Shown here: in pieces, positions 24,583 to 33,000 of the stretch
Numbering within the stretch: position 1 is the stretch's first letter
How the letters are laid out: every line of letters begins with the position of its first letter
Source: Aldehydirespirator sp965203575
GTDB lineage: Bacteria > Actinomycetota > Acidimicrobiia > Acidimicrobiales > Aldehydirespiratoraceae
Length of the DNA: 64,000 nucleotides
Direction of reading: 5' to 3'
Assembly: GCA_965203575.1 (NCBI GenBank)
Contig: OZ241894.1
Location: 992,001 to 1,056,000, forward strand
The notes under the pieces: model-generated
What the model was told of the DNA's origin: nothing
The model's database searches: none
The model's input: the letters and a program-made list of their open reading frames with translations, nothing else
Program-made: the position numbers and the translations under genes

Positions 24583-25884
24583 GTGAGCGCACTACGCCCC
24601 ACAATCATGGCCGGGGGCAGGTGTCGGCTGGCCGCGGCCTTGTCCGTTGTGGCCGCGGTGGCCCTGGTAGCGGGAGCATGCAGCGGCAGCGGCGACAGTA
24701 CCGTCGACGCCCTGGGCGACGGGTCACTCGGGGTTGTGGAGGTCGGCCCGGGCGAGGCCATCCAGATCCGGTCGGTCCTGACGCTGAGCGAGGAGAATTC
24801 CGGCCCGACGAACGAGAAGGTCGTGCGGCTCGCCGTCGACCACTACGGGACGATCCATGGGTTCGACGTGAATCTCGGCACGCCGGTCGACGACGGCTGC
24901 TCGCCCGAGGGCGGCGAACAGGCCGGAGCGGAGATCGCCGCCGATGCCGACGTGATAGGCGTGATCGGCACGACGTGCTCCGCGGCCGCGGTCACCGCCG
25001 CTCCGCTGGTGACCGGCGCCAACAAGGTGATGATCTCCCCGTCGAACACCTCCCCCCGACTCACATCCGACCTGGACGGCAACCCGAGCTCCAACCGTCA
25101 CGTGGGCTACTACCGCACTTCGGACAACGATCTGTACCAGGCGAGGACGATGGCGCAGTTCCTCCGGGAGGAGAAGGGCGTCGACACGGTCGCTGCGATC
25201 CACAACGGCGACGCCTACACCCAGAGTCTCGCAGAGGCATTCGTCGCATCCTTCGAAGAGCTCGGCGGCTCGGTCACCGGCATCGGCGTGGTCGCCCGCG
25301 ACGAGACCGACTTGGTGCCGACGCTCACCGACCTCGCAGGTGGCTCGCCGGAGTCGCTGTTCTTCCCCGTTTCGCGGACGGTTGGCGCCGCCATCGTGCA
25401 GCAACTGCCGGACGTGACAGGCCTGGACGGCGTGCTTCGGCTCTCCGGCGACGGCCTGCTGTCTGACGCGTTCTTGGGATTGGAGGAGTCCGAGGGGATG
25501 TTCCTGTCCGGGCCGAACCTCAGCTATGGAACGAACGCCAACGAGAGCACCGGCAGGCGCAGCGCCGACCTCCTGTCCGAGTACGAGGACGCCTACGGCA
25601 CGGCACCGGAGGCGGCCTTCTGGGCCCACGCCTACGACGCGGCCACCCTGCTGCTGGAGGCAATAGAGGCGGCCTCACAACCCGAGGGCGAGTCGCTCGT
25701 GATCGACTTGGCGGGAGTGCGCGAGTACCTCGACGGCGTGTCCGGATACGGCGGGATCATCGGGTCCATCAACTGCGACGACTTCGGCGACTGCGGCGTG
25801 CGGCGGATGGTCGTCGTCGAACATCTCGATTCCGGCGACCCGGCCGCTACCCGGTCCAACACCGTCTACGAGTACGCCCCCTAG
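24583..25884 (+). CDS. LivK-like type I ABC substrate-binding lipoprotein
   Basis: A 433-residue lipoprotein (hydrophobic core and lipobox LVAGAC, Cys33). The mature part has the branched-chain amino acid/amide binding fold: IGVIGTTCSAAAVTAAPLVTGANKVMISPSNTSPRLT, GYYRTSDNDLYQARTM, and a C-terminal hinge VREYLDGVSGYGGIIGSINCD. It is a close paralogue of the protein at 61369, sharing the ALGDGSLGxVEVxPGxAxQIRS opening. No permease or ATPase lies next to it, so it may serve a transporter elsewhere or act as an extracellular sensor. The start is fixed by the TAGCCT hexamer. Confidence 0.82.
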   Translation: MSALRPTIMAGGRCRLAAALSVVAAVALVAGACSGSGDSTVDALGDGSLGVVEVGPGEAIQIRSVLTLSEENSGPTNEKVVRLAVDHYGTIHGFDVNLGTPVDDGCSPEGGEQAGAEIAADADVIGVIGTTCSAAAVTAAPLVTGANKVMISPSNTSPRLTSDLDGNPSSNRHVGYYRTSDNDLYQARTMAQFLREEKGVDTVAAIHNGDAYTQSLAEAFVASFEELGGSVTGIGVVARDETDLVPTLTDLAGGSPESLFFPVSRTVGAAIVQQLPDVTGLDGVLRLSGDGLLSDAFLGLEESEGMFLSGPNLSYGTNANESTGRRSADLLSEYEDAYGTAPEAAFWAHAYDAATLLLEAIEAASQPEGESLVIDLAGVREYLDGVSGYGGIIGSINCDDFGDCGVRRMVVVEHLDSGDPAATRSNTVYEYAP

Positions 25885-25923
25885 GCGAGTACCGAGCAGT
25901 AGGCCAGGAACCTGGCGCTTCGG

Positions 25924-25929
25924 TAGCTT
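25924..25929 (+). promoter_or_regulatory. Leaderless -10 element of the DUF1445 gene
   Basis: TAGCTT sits 7 nt upstream of the GTG at 25937. Confidence 0.5.
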
Positions 25930-25936
25930 CGATCCC

Positions 25937-26764
25937 GTGAGCTGCCGGGATGAGCCGACTCGCGAGCCGCCCCTCGCGGGCCTGGCACGGCGGGCCCGGC
26001 TCGTGATGCGCGCCGGCGAGCACACCGGACCCACGGCCCAACTGGCCCCGGGCTGCGTGCATGCCAACCTGGTGGTGCTGCCCCGGGCTGTGGCCTCCGA
26101 CTTCGTGACGTTCGCGGCCCGCAATCCGAAGCCCTGCCCCATCGTGGAGGTGATCGAGCAAGGCACCGAGGCGGCGCGCTCAGCGCCGGGCAGCGACCTC
26201 CGCAGCGACGTTCCCCGGTACCGGCTGTTCGTCGACGGTGCCCACACCGACTCGGCCACCGACGCCACCGCCTGGTGGCGAGACGATCTGGCATCGGTGC
26301 TGCTCGGATGCAGTTTCAGCTTCGAGGCGGCACTGATGCGGGCCGGGCTGCCCGTGCGCCACGTCGAGCAGGGCTGCAATGTGCCCATGTACATCACGGA
26401 CCGCCAGTGCGAGCCGGCCGGGGACTTCGCCGGACCGCTGGTGGTGTCGATGCGGCCCATGCCCGCCGAGTCAGTCGAGCAAGCCCGGCGGATCACCGAG
26501 GCCTACCCCAACGCCCACGGCGGTCCGGTCCATGTCGGCGATCCGGCCGACTTGGGCATCAAGGATCTGCGCGCCCCCGACTTCGGCGACGCCGTGGATG
26601 TCCACGACGGCGAGGTGCCCATGTTCTGGGCCTGCGGTGTCTCCCCGCAGCTGGCCATCGCCAACGCCCGTCCCGAGATCGCCATCACCCACGAGCCCGG
26701 CCACATGTTCATCACCGACCTGCCCGCCGACCCGAACCCGTCACGCGATCCGATACTCCGGTAG
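25937..26764 (+). CDS. Putative hydro-lyase, DUF1445 (D-glutamate cyclase-like) family
   Basis: A 275-residue protein that spans the whole DUF1445 domain. Family landmarks are ANLVVLPRAVASDFVTFAARNPKPCPIVEV, the SFSFEAALMRAGLPVRHVEQGCNVPMYIT segment, PLVVSMRPMP, and the C-terminal VPMFWACGVSPQLAIANARPEIAITHEPGHMFITDLP. Family members are related to mammalian D-glutamate cyclase and annotated as hydro-lyases; the bacterial substrate is not certain. The length of about 270 is normal. The gene is monocistronic with a leaderless-type start and lies just upstream of a PPOX gene. Confidence 0.85.
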   Translation: MSCRDEPTREPPLAGLARRARLVMRAGEHTGPTAQLAPGCVHANLVVLPRAVASDFVTFAARNPKPCPIVEVIEQGTEAARSAPGSDLRSDVPRYRLFVDGAHTDSATDATAWWRDDLASVLLGCSFSFEAALMRAGLPVRHVEQGCNVPMYITDRQCEPAGDFAGPLVVSMRPMPAESVEQARRITEAYPNAHGGPVHVGDPADLGIKDLRAPDFGDAVDVHDGEVPMFWACGVSPQLAIANARPEIAITHEPGHMFITDLPADPNPSRDPILR

Positions 26765-26819
26765 AAGTGGGGAAACAGTTCCCTATAGCCGCCGGGATTT
26801 GGATGAGCGGAGGACGGCC

Positions 26820-27251
26820 ATGAGAGAGATGACCACTGAAGAGGCTCTGGAGTTCCTGGACACCGGCACCCGCACGGCGAAGGTGGCCTGGGTCTCCTCC
26901 GACGGGAGGCCTCACGTGGCTCCTATGTGGTTCATCGTCGAGGACGGTGAGGTCCTGTTCAACACGAGCGCCGAAGCAGGCAAGTCTCGGGCGCTGCGGC
27001 GTGACCCCCGCATCTCGCTGGTGGCCGACGTCGAGGATCCCCCCTATGCGTTCGTGAAGGTCGACGGCCTCGTCGAGATCATCGAGGACCTGGACGAAGT
27101 GCGGCGGGTCGCCACCCTCTGCGGCGGGCGCTATATGGGCGCTGATCAGGCCGAGGACTACGGGGCCCGCAATGGTGTGCCCGGCGAGTGCGTCATCCGG
27201 CTACGCCCCACCAGCATCGCCGGCTTCGACGGCATCGCCGACTGGGACTGA
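26820..27251 (+). CDS. PPOX-class (F420-dependent type) pyridoxamine 5'-phosphate oxidase-fold protein
   Basis: A 143-residue split-barrel flavin/F420 protein. Motifs: EALEFLDTGTRTAKVAWVSSDGRPHVAPMWFIVEDGEVLFNT, KSRALRRDPRISLVADVED and PPYAFVKVDGLVEI. The family (TIGR03618-like) reduces small substrates with F420 in actinobacteria or binds flavin; the sequence does not decide which. The ATG at 26820 has an ideal GGAGG ribosome site. It ends before a bidirectional stem-loop that separates it from the minus-strand metal-ligand genes. Confidence 0.85.
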   Translation: MREMTTEEALEFLDTGTRTAKVAWVSSDGRPHVAPMWFIVEDGEVLFNTSAEAGKSRALRRDPRISLVADVEDPPYAFVKVDGLVEIIEDLDEVRRVATLCGGRYMGADQAEDYGARNGVPGECVIRLRPTSIAGFDGIADWD

Positions 27252-27314
27252 ACGCCGAAAACGCCGAACAGGCCTGACCCGCGCCCAACACCCGAGGCGG
27301 ATCCCGGTACGAGC

Positions 27315-27365
27315 CGAACTTCCGGTCGAAAGGTGCGATATATGACCCCTGCAACCGGAAGTTCG
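27315..27365. terminator. Inverted repeat between convergent genes
   Basis: CGAACTTCCGGT (27315-27326) and ACCGGAAGTTCG (27354-27365) are perfect 12-bp arms around a 27-nt centre. They sit exactly between the stop of the PPOX gene and the stop of the minus-strand small ORF, so a bidirectional terminator is the simple reading. No T-run follows. Confidence 0.5.
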
Positions 27366-27366
27366 C

Positions 27367-27537
27367 CTAGACGAGTAGTTCCAAGGGTTTGTGCGGGGAC
27401 TCCTGGAAGCTGTTCAGCAGCGGGGCGGAACTGTTGGAAGCCGCCGCGGCGGCCGGTCCCACCCGCACGATCACCCGGCCCGTGAGCGGGTCGCCCGCGA
27501 CGGCAGCCGCGGCGTCGCCGGGGGGTCGCTCACTCAT
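27367..27537 (-). CDS. Small ORF, 56 residues, unknown
   Basis: ATG 27537 lies 11 nt after the stop of the Cys-rich peptide gene. The product has an acidic, Ala-rich start (MSERPPGDAAAAVAG), a short strand TGRVIVRVGP and a polar tail ending SPHKPLELLV. It resembles nothing known to me and has no ribosome site. It is listed because its position fits an operon with the two genes before it and its GC-rich third positions match real genes here. Confidence 0.3.
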   Translation of the reverse strand: MSERPPGDAAAAVAGDPLTGRVIVRVGPAAAAASNSSAPLLNSFQESPHKPLELLV

Positions 27538-27548
27538 CGGACGCCACA

Positions 27549-27674
27549 TCACGATGGAGTGGCCCCAGTCCACTCGCCGGCCACCTCCGGCCCCCTGCAT
27601 CCCGCGTGGCCGCAGCCTCCGCAGAACCCGCCCGAGTTGCACTCGCAGGGGCAGGGCGGGGGCGGGTCGCTCAT
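27549..27674 (-). CDS. Cys-rich micropeptide, 41 residues
   Basis: ATG 27674 begins 2 nt after the stop codon of the His-rich secreted protein gene. The peptide opens MSDPPPPCPCECNSGGFCGG and continues CGHAGCRG; six cysteines fall at residues 8, 10, 12, 18, 21 and 26, with a histidine at 23. CxCxC followed by CxxCxH is typical of zinc, copper or iron-sulfur ligation rather than of a disulfide toxin, but this is inference. There is no signal sequence. A ribosome site is weak; translation is likely coupled to the upstream gene. Being under 60 residues, it would be missed by most gene callers. Confidence 0.45.
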   Translation of the reverse strand: MSDPPPPCPCECNSGGFCGGCGHAGCRGPEVAGEWTGATPS

Positions 27675-27676
27675 GG

Positions 27677-28532
27677 CTAATGCCCGCCCGCGTGGCGGTG
27701 GAACCTGCCGTCAGGGTGCGAGTGCCAGTTGCCGAAGCCTTTCGCTTTATCGGCCGCGCTTGACGGCTCAGTCGCCGGAGGCCGGGCGAGCGGGTCCCCG
27801 GTCGCGCGCACCGCTTGGCCCGGCGCCGGGTGACGGGCGCTCCAATCCGGCCCGTGCGCGTGGAAGACGGCGTCCCCGTGGCAATGCCAGAGGGAGCCAG
27901 CGTCTACGGCTCCAGGGCACGCGCTGGCCGACCGGGTGGCCCCTTTCCGCACTTGCTCGGCCACTATGTCCGCGCGGGGCCGGTACAGCGTCAGCTCAAC
28001 CGTTTCGCTCGCCGTGAAGGCGTCACCCGCTACACCCGCGAACAGCGTGCGCGCACGCTGGAGCGTATACCTACTCCGCCCGCGCAGTGGACCTCTGTCT
28101 ACTTCCAATTGCCAGCCCTCAACCCGGCCCTGCGGCAGGGGTGGGACAGTCCGAACGAACACCGCGTTGTTACCGCCTTCAACTCTCTCCACCCTGTAGG
28201 CACGGCCTCCGATCCTGATAATGAGGTCCGACAGGAGCGCATTGCAGTTGGTTGCGCTGTTTGTATTGCAGCCATATTTCCCCGACCCCAAATCTTGGGC
28301 CGTCAGCGTGGCGGACCAAGCCTCCTCCGAGCCTGTCGGAACGGTCTGGGCCGCGACCGGGCTCGATGCGGCCAAGATCGCGGCAACCAGCGCCACCAGT
28401 AGCAGCGCGATCAGGACACGGCTAGAGCCTCTACCCCCCCCCGGCAGAATCGGCGCGCCCGCGCGCCAAAGGCGCCGCCGCGAACCCCGAAGCGCTGTGT
28501 CCCGAAGCGTTGTGTACGGTCCAAGCGGGCAT
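27677..28532 (-). pseudogene. Secreted His-rich protein gene, frameshifted at a G9 tract
   Basis: A strong start exists at ATG 28532: AGGAGG lies 5 nt upstream and a TATAGT -10 box at 28567-28562. That frame (MPAWTVHNASGHSASG...) runs 33 codons into a TAG immediately after nine G. Removing one G joins it to the frame RGSSRVLIALLLVALVAAIL, a signal peptide ending SPVAAQ, followed by about 220 residues of a beta-rich secreted domain (WSATLTAQDLGSGKYGC) and two His-rich stretches (LWHCHGDAVFHAHGPDW and GNWHSHPDGRFHRHAGGH). The downstream frame has no good start before its signal core. So the gene is either phase-variable, truly broken or misread at the homopolymer. The histidine clusters suggest metal binding. 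Confidence 0.6.
28434..28442 (-). repeat. G9 homopolymer (minus strand) at the frameshift
   Basis: Nine G on the coding strand lie 29 codons into the His-rich protein gene. G8 would restore the frame; G9 gives an immediate TAG. Confidence 0.8.
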
Positions 28533-28561
28533 GTGCACCTCCTGAGCGAGAGTCGCTCCGC

Positions 28562-28567
28562 ACTATA
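28562..28567 (-). promoter_or_regulatory. -10 box of the His-rich protein operon
   Basis: TATAGT on the minus strand, preceded by GGC (extended -10 style), 29 nt before the ATG at 28532. AGGAGG at 28543-28538 completes the start signals. No -35 is obvious. Confidence 0.5.
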
Positions 28568-28878
28568 GCCGACCGGCCGCGCCGGGGCACACAGCAGGAC
28601 ACCACGACAAGCAGAAGCATCCCAGCCCCCCACGCCCGCAGCCCCGCACACCAGCTAGACGCTCGACCCGCCGCCGGCCGCTCAACGAGACGAGAACCCG
28701 GACCCCAGCGCTGCGAGACTCCGCACCCCAGACGAGCAGTCCCAAGGGCCCAGCGGCCGCAGGCGACCAGGGAGCAGGCGGAGCCGGGTAGTCGGGTGGT
28801 CCACCCCCTTGGAACCAACCATCTAGGAGACCGGGACGGGCACCGACAGCCAGGCGACGGGGAGACCAGAGGCGCCGC
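28568..28878. other. Intergenic region, nothing recognised
   Basis: About 310 nt of GC-rich DNA separate the end of the 2OG oxygenase gene from the promoter of the His-rich gene. Only small symmetric patches are seen (GGGTGG and CCACCC at 28794-28806). No gene, RNA or repeat was recognised. Confidence 0.4.
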
Positions 28879-29889
28879 TCAGTAGGTGGTGGTCTTCTCG
28901 ATCATCAGGCGGATCCACTCGCCGGAGGTGACCGGCTCGTGGTGGGGCGGGTCGTCGGGCGAGGTGCAGGTGGGGATGCACTCGATGACCGCATCGTAGG
29001 CGGGCTGGTGGAAGAAGGCGACCGAGATGCGGTCGCCGGTGACATCGGCCGGCACGACCACCCTGTGCTGGGTTGACACCCAGCGGTCGTTGGTCCACGC
29101 AGCCATCAGATCGCCGAGGTTCACCACGAACGATCCGGCCACGACCGGAACGTCCTCCCAGTGGCCCTCGGGCGACAGGATCTGCAGCCCCGGCTGGCCG
29201 TCGTGGTACAGGATCGTCAGGCTGCCCCAGTCCGAGTGCGGACCTCGCCGGTACTGCCCGGGCAGAGGTGGCCCGTCCAGAGCCGGGTAGTGGAGGACGG
29301 CGAGGCCGGTGATGTGCTCGGCGATCTTGTCATCGAACCAGTGCTCGTCCAGGTCCAGAGCCAGCGCCATCAGCCGCATCAGCTTGGCGGCCAGGTCCTC
29401 CAGCACCGCGTAGCAGGCGGTGAGCGCCTCCCTGAAGTCGGGAACACTCTCAGGGTCGGGCCACACGTTGGGCGCGAAGAACGCCTCCCTCCCCTCGTCC
29501 TGGCCCTGGTGAGAGCCGGCCTTGACGGCGGCCTCGGGATCGTCGAATCGGCTGACGGTGTAGAGCTCGGAGAGGTCAGGCGGGGTCTCCTCGTCGTGAG
29601 CCAGCGCCAGCGCAGAGCCCCCCATCGGCACGTAGCCCCGCAGGTTGTCCGACGCCCGGGCCCAGGCCATCTTCTCGTCGAGGGGCAGGGCGAACAGCCG
29701 GCGCGAGGCCGCGTCAACCCTCTGCACCAGGCCGTGGGGCACGCCGTGCCCGGTGATCACCAGGAAGCCCACGTCCTCGCAGGCCCGACGGATGGTGTCC
29801 ACAACCTCGTCGCGCCGGGGCCCGGGCTCGAACGCTCCCGCCAGATCCACCAGCGGCACACGAGACACAGCTCCCGCGGAGACCGTCAC
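28879..29889 (-). CDS. 2-oxoglutarate/Fe(II)-dependent dioxygenase, isopenicillin N synthase family
   Basis: A 336-residue non-haem iron oxygenase. The N-terminal DIOX_N domain shows VPLVDLAG and GFLVITGHGVPHGL. In the jelly-roll core the iron ligands are His218 and Asp220 (GPHSDWGSLTILYHD) and His275 (VSTQHRVV), and the 2-oxoglutarate pair is Arg287 and Ser289 (GDRISVAFFHQP). All key residues are present, so the enzyme should be active. Substrate is unknown; the family covers hydroxylations in antibiotic, hormone and amino acid metabolism. The GTG at 29889 follows GGGAGG. It is monocistronic and divergent from the addB-like gene. Confidence 0.87.
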   Translation of the reverse strand: MTVSAGAVSRVPLVDLAGAFEPGPRRDEVVDTIRRACEDVGFLVITGHGVPHGLVQRVDAASRRLFALPLDEKMAWARASDNLRGYVPMGGSALALAHDEETPPDLSELYTVSRFDDPEAAVKAGSHQGQDEGREAFFAPNVWPDPESVPDFREALTACYAVLEDLAAKLMRLMALALDLDEHWFDDKIAEHITGLAVLHYPALDGPPLPGQYRRGPHSDWGSLTILYHDGQPGLQILSPEGHWEDVPVVAGSFVVNLGDLMAAWTNDRWVSTQHRVVVPADVTGDRISVAFFHQPAYDAVIECIPTCTSPDDPPHHEPVTSGEWIRLMIEKTTTY

Positions 29890-29945
29890 TTAAGCACCTC
29901 CCCGGCCATCCTGGCTCCTGCGACACGCAGAAACTAGTGCCGACG

Positions 29946-29993
29946 AAATTGATGCGACGATTGGGCCTCTGAGGGCGGATTCGTCATCAATTT
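29946..29993. repeat. Dispersed palindromic intergenic element, copy B
   Basis: AAATTGATG (29946-29954) and CATCAATTT (29985-29993) are perfect inverted arms, partly extended by CGACGA/TTCGT, around the core TTGGGCCTCTGAGGGC (29961-29976). Core and right arm recur at 596-628 with the same spacing. Confidence 0.75.
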
Positions 29994-30072
29994 GGCGAGG
30001 CGGAGGCAGCGGGACGACGGGACGGCCCGCGAGCGGCGATCGGGAGTCGCGTCGAGTGTCACAGGGCCGTTC

Positions 30073-30078
30073 TAGGGT
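30073..30078 (+). promoter_or_regulatory. Leaderless -10 element of the addB-like gene
   Basis: TAGGGT, 6 nt before the GTG at 30085. Confidence 0.5.
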
Positions 30079-30084
30079 GCGGGC

Positions 30085-33000
30085 GTGACTGTTGATCTGG
30101 TGACAACGGTTTACGGCCCGCCGGCCCACGAGGCGCTGGCTGAGGCCGTGGCACGGGCCAAGGGCGGCGACCCGCTCGCCCCCGTCACCGTCGTCGTGCC
30201 CAACCACTACGTGGGCCTGGCGGCCCGCCGGGCGCTGGGCCGTCGCGAGCACGACGGCACTCGGGGGGTTGCCGCCGTCGCCTTCCACACCGTCTACGAC
30301 CTCGCCGAGCGTCTCGGAGGGGTCGCGATGGCCACCGAGGGGCGCCGGGGAGTGACCATGACGGTCATCGCCGCCGCGGTCCGCACCGTGCTGCGGCGCG
30401 ATCCCGGGCATTTCCGGGGCGTGGAGACCCATCCGGCCACCGAGCGGGCCCTCACCCGAGCCCACCGCGAGCTGTCCGAACTCGGGGACGGGCAGCTCCG
30501 GGCGCTGGCTGCGCAGTCGCCGCGGGCTGCCGACGTGGTGAGGATCCACCGGGAGGTCGCGGCCGACCTCGAAGCAGGCTTCAGCAACGAGCAGCAGCTC
30601 TCGCGGGCCGCGGTCGCGGCGGTGCGGGCCGATCCCTCTGCCGCGGCGCGCCAGCTAGGGCCAATGATCGTGTTCCTGCCGCAGAGGATCACGGACAGCC
30701 AGGCAGGCCTGCTGCGAGCGGTCGGCGAGGCGACGGACACGACGATCGTCGCGGGCGCGACAGGCGCCGAGGACGCCGACGCTGCGGTGGTCGTCTCGGT
30801 TGGCAGGCTCGGCGCCGAGCTCGACGCCCCGGCACTGCCGGGCGGGCGCACCCAAGCTCGAGCCACAGTGGAGGCCCTCAGCGTCTCGGACGCCGACGAC
30901 GAAGTGCGCCACGCCGTGCGGGCTGTGGTCGACGCAGTCCGAGCCGGCACCCCCCTGGGGCGATGCGCCATCGTCTACGGCGTCGAGAGCCCCTACGTGC
31001 GCCTGATCAGCGATGCGCTCGACGCGGCCGGCATTCCGCGCTGCGGCGCCACCTCCCGAACGGTGGAGACGTCGCTGCTGGGGCGGTCGCTGCTGGACAT
31101 GCTGGCCTTGAGAGACCGCGGGTTCTCCCGGCGAGTCGTGATGGCTTGGCTGGCCGGCGCCCCGGTGAGCGTCAGACGACCCGACCCTGACGCGTCGAGC
31201 CGAGCCGCGGGTGCCGAAGGCGAGGCCAGCGCCCGCGGGCCCGGCGACGGCGCAGACGCCGGCGGACCCGACGGCGAGGCCGGTGGCGACGATCCGGCGG
31301 CTCGCCACAGATGGCAGGGCGTGCCGAGCGCCGCATGGGAGCGGGAGGCCCGAGCCGCCCGGGTTGAGTCCGGGATCGACAGCTGGAGGGGCAGGCTCAC
31401 CCGGTACGCCGAGGACTGCACCGCCGAGGCCGACCATCATGCCGCCGACGAGGAGCAGGCATGGCGCGGCGACCGGCACCGGCGCAGCGCTGAGCGCTCG
31501 CTGGAGCTGCTGAGCTTCGTCGAGGAGCTCCACGCCGACCTGGATCCCCGCCCGGCGCCCCGCACCTGGGCCGAGCTGGCCGGCTGGTGCCAGAAGCTGA
31601 TCCAGAAGTACCTCGGCGGGCGGCTGCGCCGGAGCTGGCCGGACGAGGAGCGGCAGATGGCGGAGAGGGTTGACCGCGCCGTCAGCCGTCTCGGAGATCT
31701 CGACGGCACCGACGACGAACCCTCGGTGGCCGCCTTCGGGCGGGCGCTGCGGCTCGAGTTGGAGGGCGCCGCGCACCGGCACGGGCACCTCGGCGCAGGC
31801 GTGCTGGTCGGGCCGGTCGACCTGGCGCTCGGGGTGGAGCTCGACTTGGCCGTCGTGTGCGGCATGGCCGAGGGAACCTTCCCCGCCCGCCGCAACGACG
31901 ACGCCCTGTTGCCGGACCGGGAGCGGCTGGTGGCAGGCGGCGACCTGCCCGCCAGAGCCGACCGTCCCGGAGACGACCACCGGGCGCTGCTGGCGGTCGT
32001 GGCCGCCGCGGGACGATCGCTGCTGCTGCACCCCCGCGGCGACCTCCGCCGGGCCGCCGACCGGTCGCCGAGCCGGTGGCTGACCGAGGAGGCGGGCGAA
32101 GCCCGGGAGGTGCCGTCGTTCGTGGCCGGGCTGCGTCGCACCGGGTTCCCGGCCCACGCCCAGGAGTACGACACCCGGTGCGTGCTCGACTGGCACGACG
32201 CCCGCACCCGCACCGCGAGCGGATGGAGCGAGCTTGCCCGGATTCCAGGTGTGCGACGGCGCCCGGAGCTGCTCCGGGGCATCGAGCTGCGCCGGGCCCG
32301 CATGTCGCCAGGGCTCACCCGCTTCGACGGCAACCTGTCGGCCGGCGACCTCCGGGGGACCGTTCTGGCGCACCCGGCCGGCGGCAACGAGACGACCTCC
32401 GCCTCCCGGCTGGAGATGTGGGCGGGATGCCCTCACGCCTACTTCATGCGCCACGTCCTGAGGGTCGAGGCCATCGACGACGCCGACGACGATCATCGAA
32501 TCAGCCCGCTGGAGCGCGGCAGCCTCGTGCACCGCATCCTCGAGCGCTGGCTGGCCGAGGCCATCGCCGACGGCGCCGTGCCCGCACCCGAGGCGCGCTG
32601 GCCCGAATCGTGGCGGACCCACCTGCTCGCCGTCGGGGAGGAGGAGTGCGACCGGCTCGCCGCGCGGGGCCTGGTCGGGCGCAGGCTCTACTGGGAGCAC
32701 GACCGCCGCCAGATCCTCGCCGACCTTGTCCGCTTCCTCGACTTCGACGACGAGCAGCGCGCCCACTACGGATCGCAGCCCGCGGCGGTGGAGCTCGGCT
32801 TCGGGATGCCCCACAGCGCGAGCGGCCCCGTCAGCGTTCAGATCGGCAACGGGCGGTCCGTAAGCGTTCGGGGGTCGATCGACCGCATCGACGCAACCCC
32901 GCACGGCGGCCTGCTGGTGGTCGACTACAAGACGGGCTCCGCCCGCGCCTACCAGAGACTCGGCCCCGACGACCCGACACTGGGCGGCCACCGTCTGCAA

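Noticed and set aside
28411..28818. Third-frame minus-strand ORF over the G9 region
   Set aside because: It lacks a ribosome site and a signal peptide; the AGGAGG-ATG frame and the downstream signal-peptide frame explain the region better.
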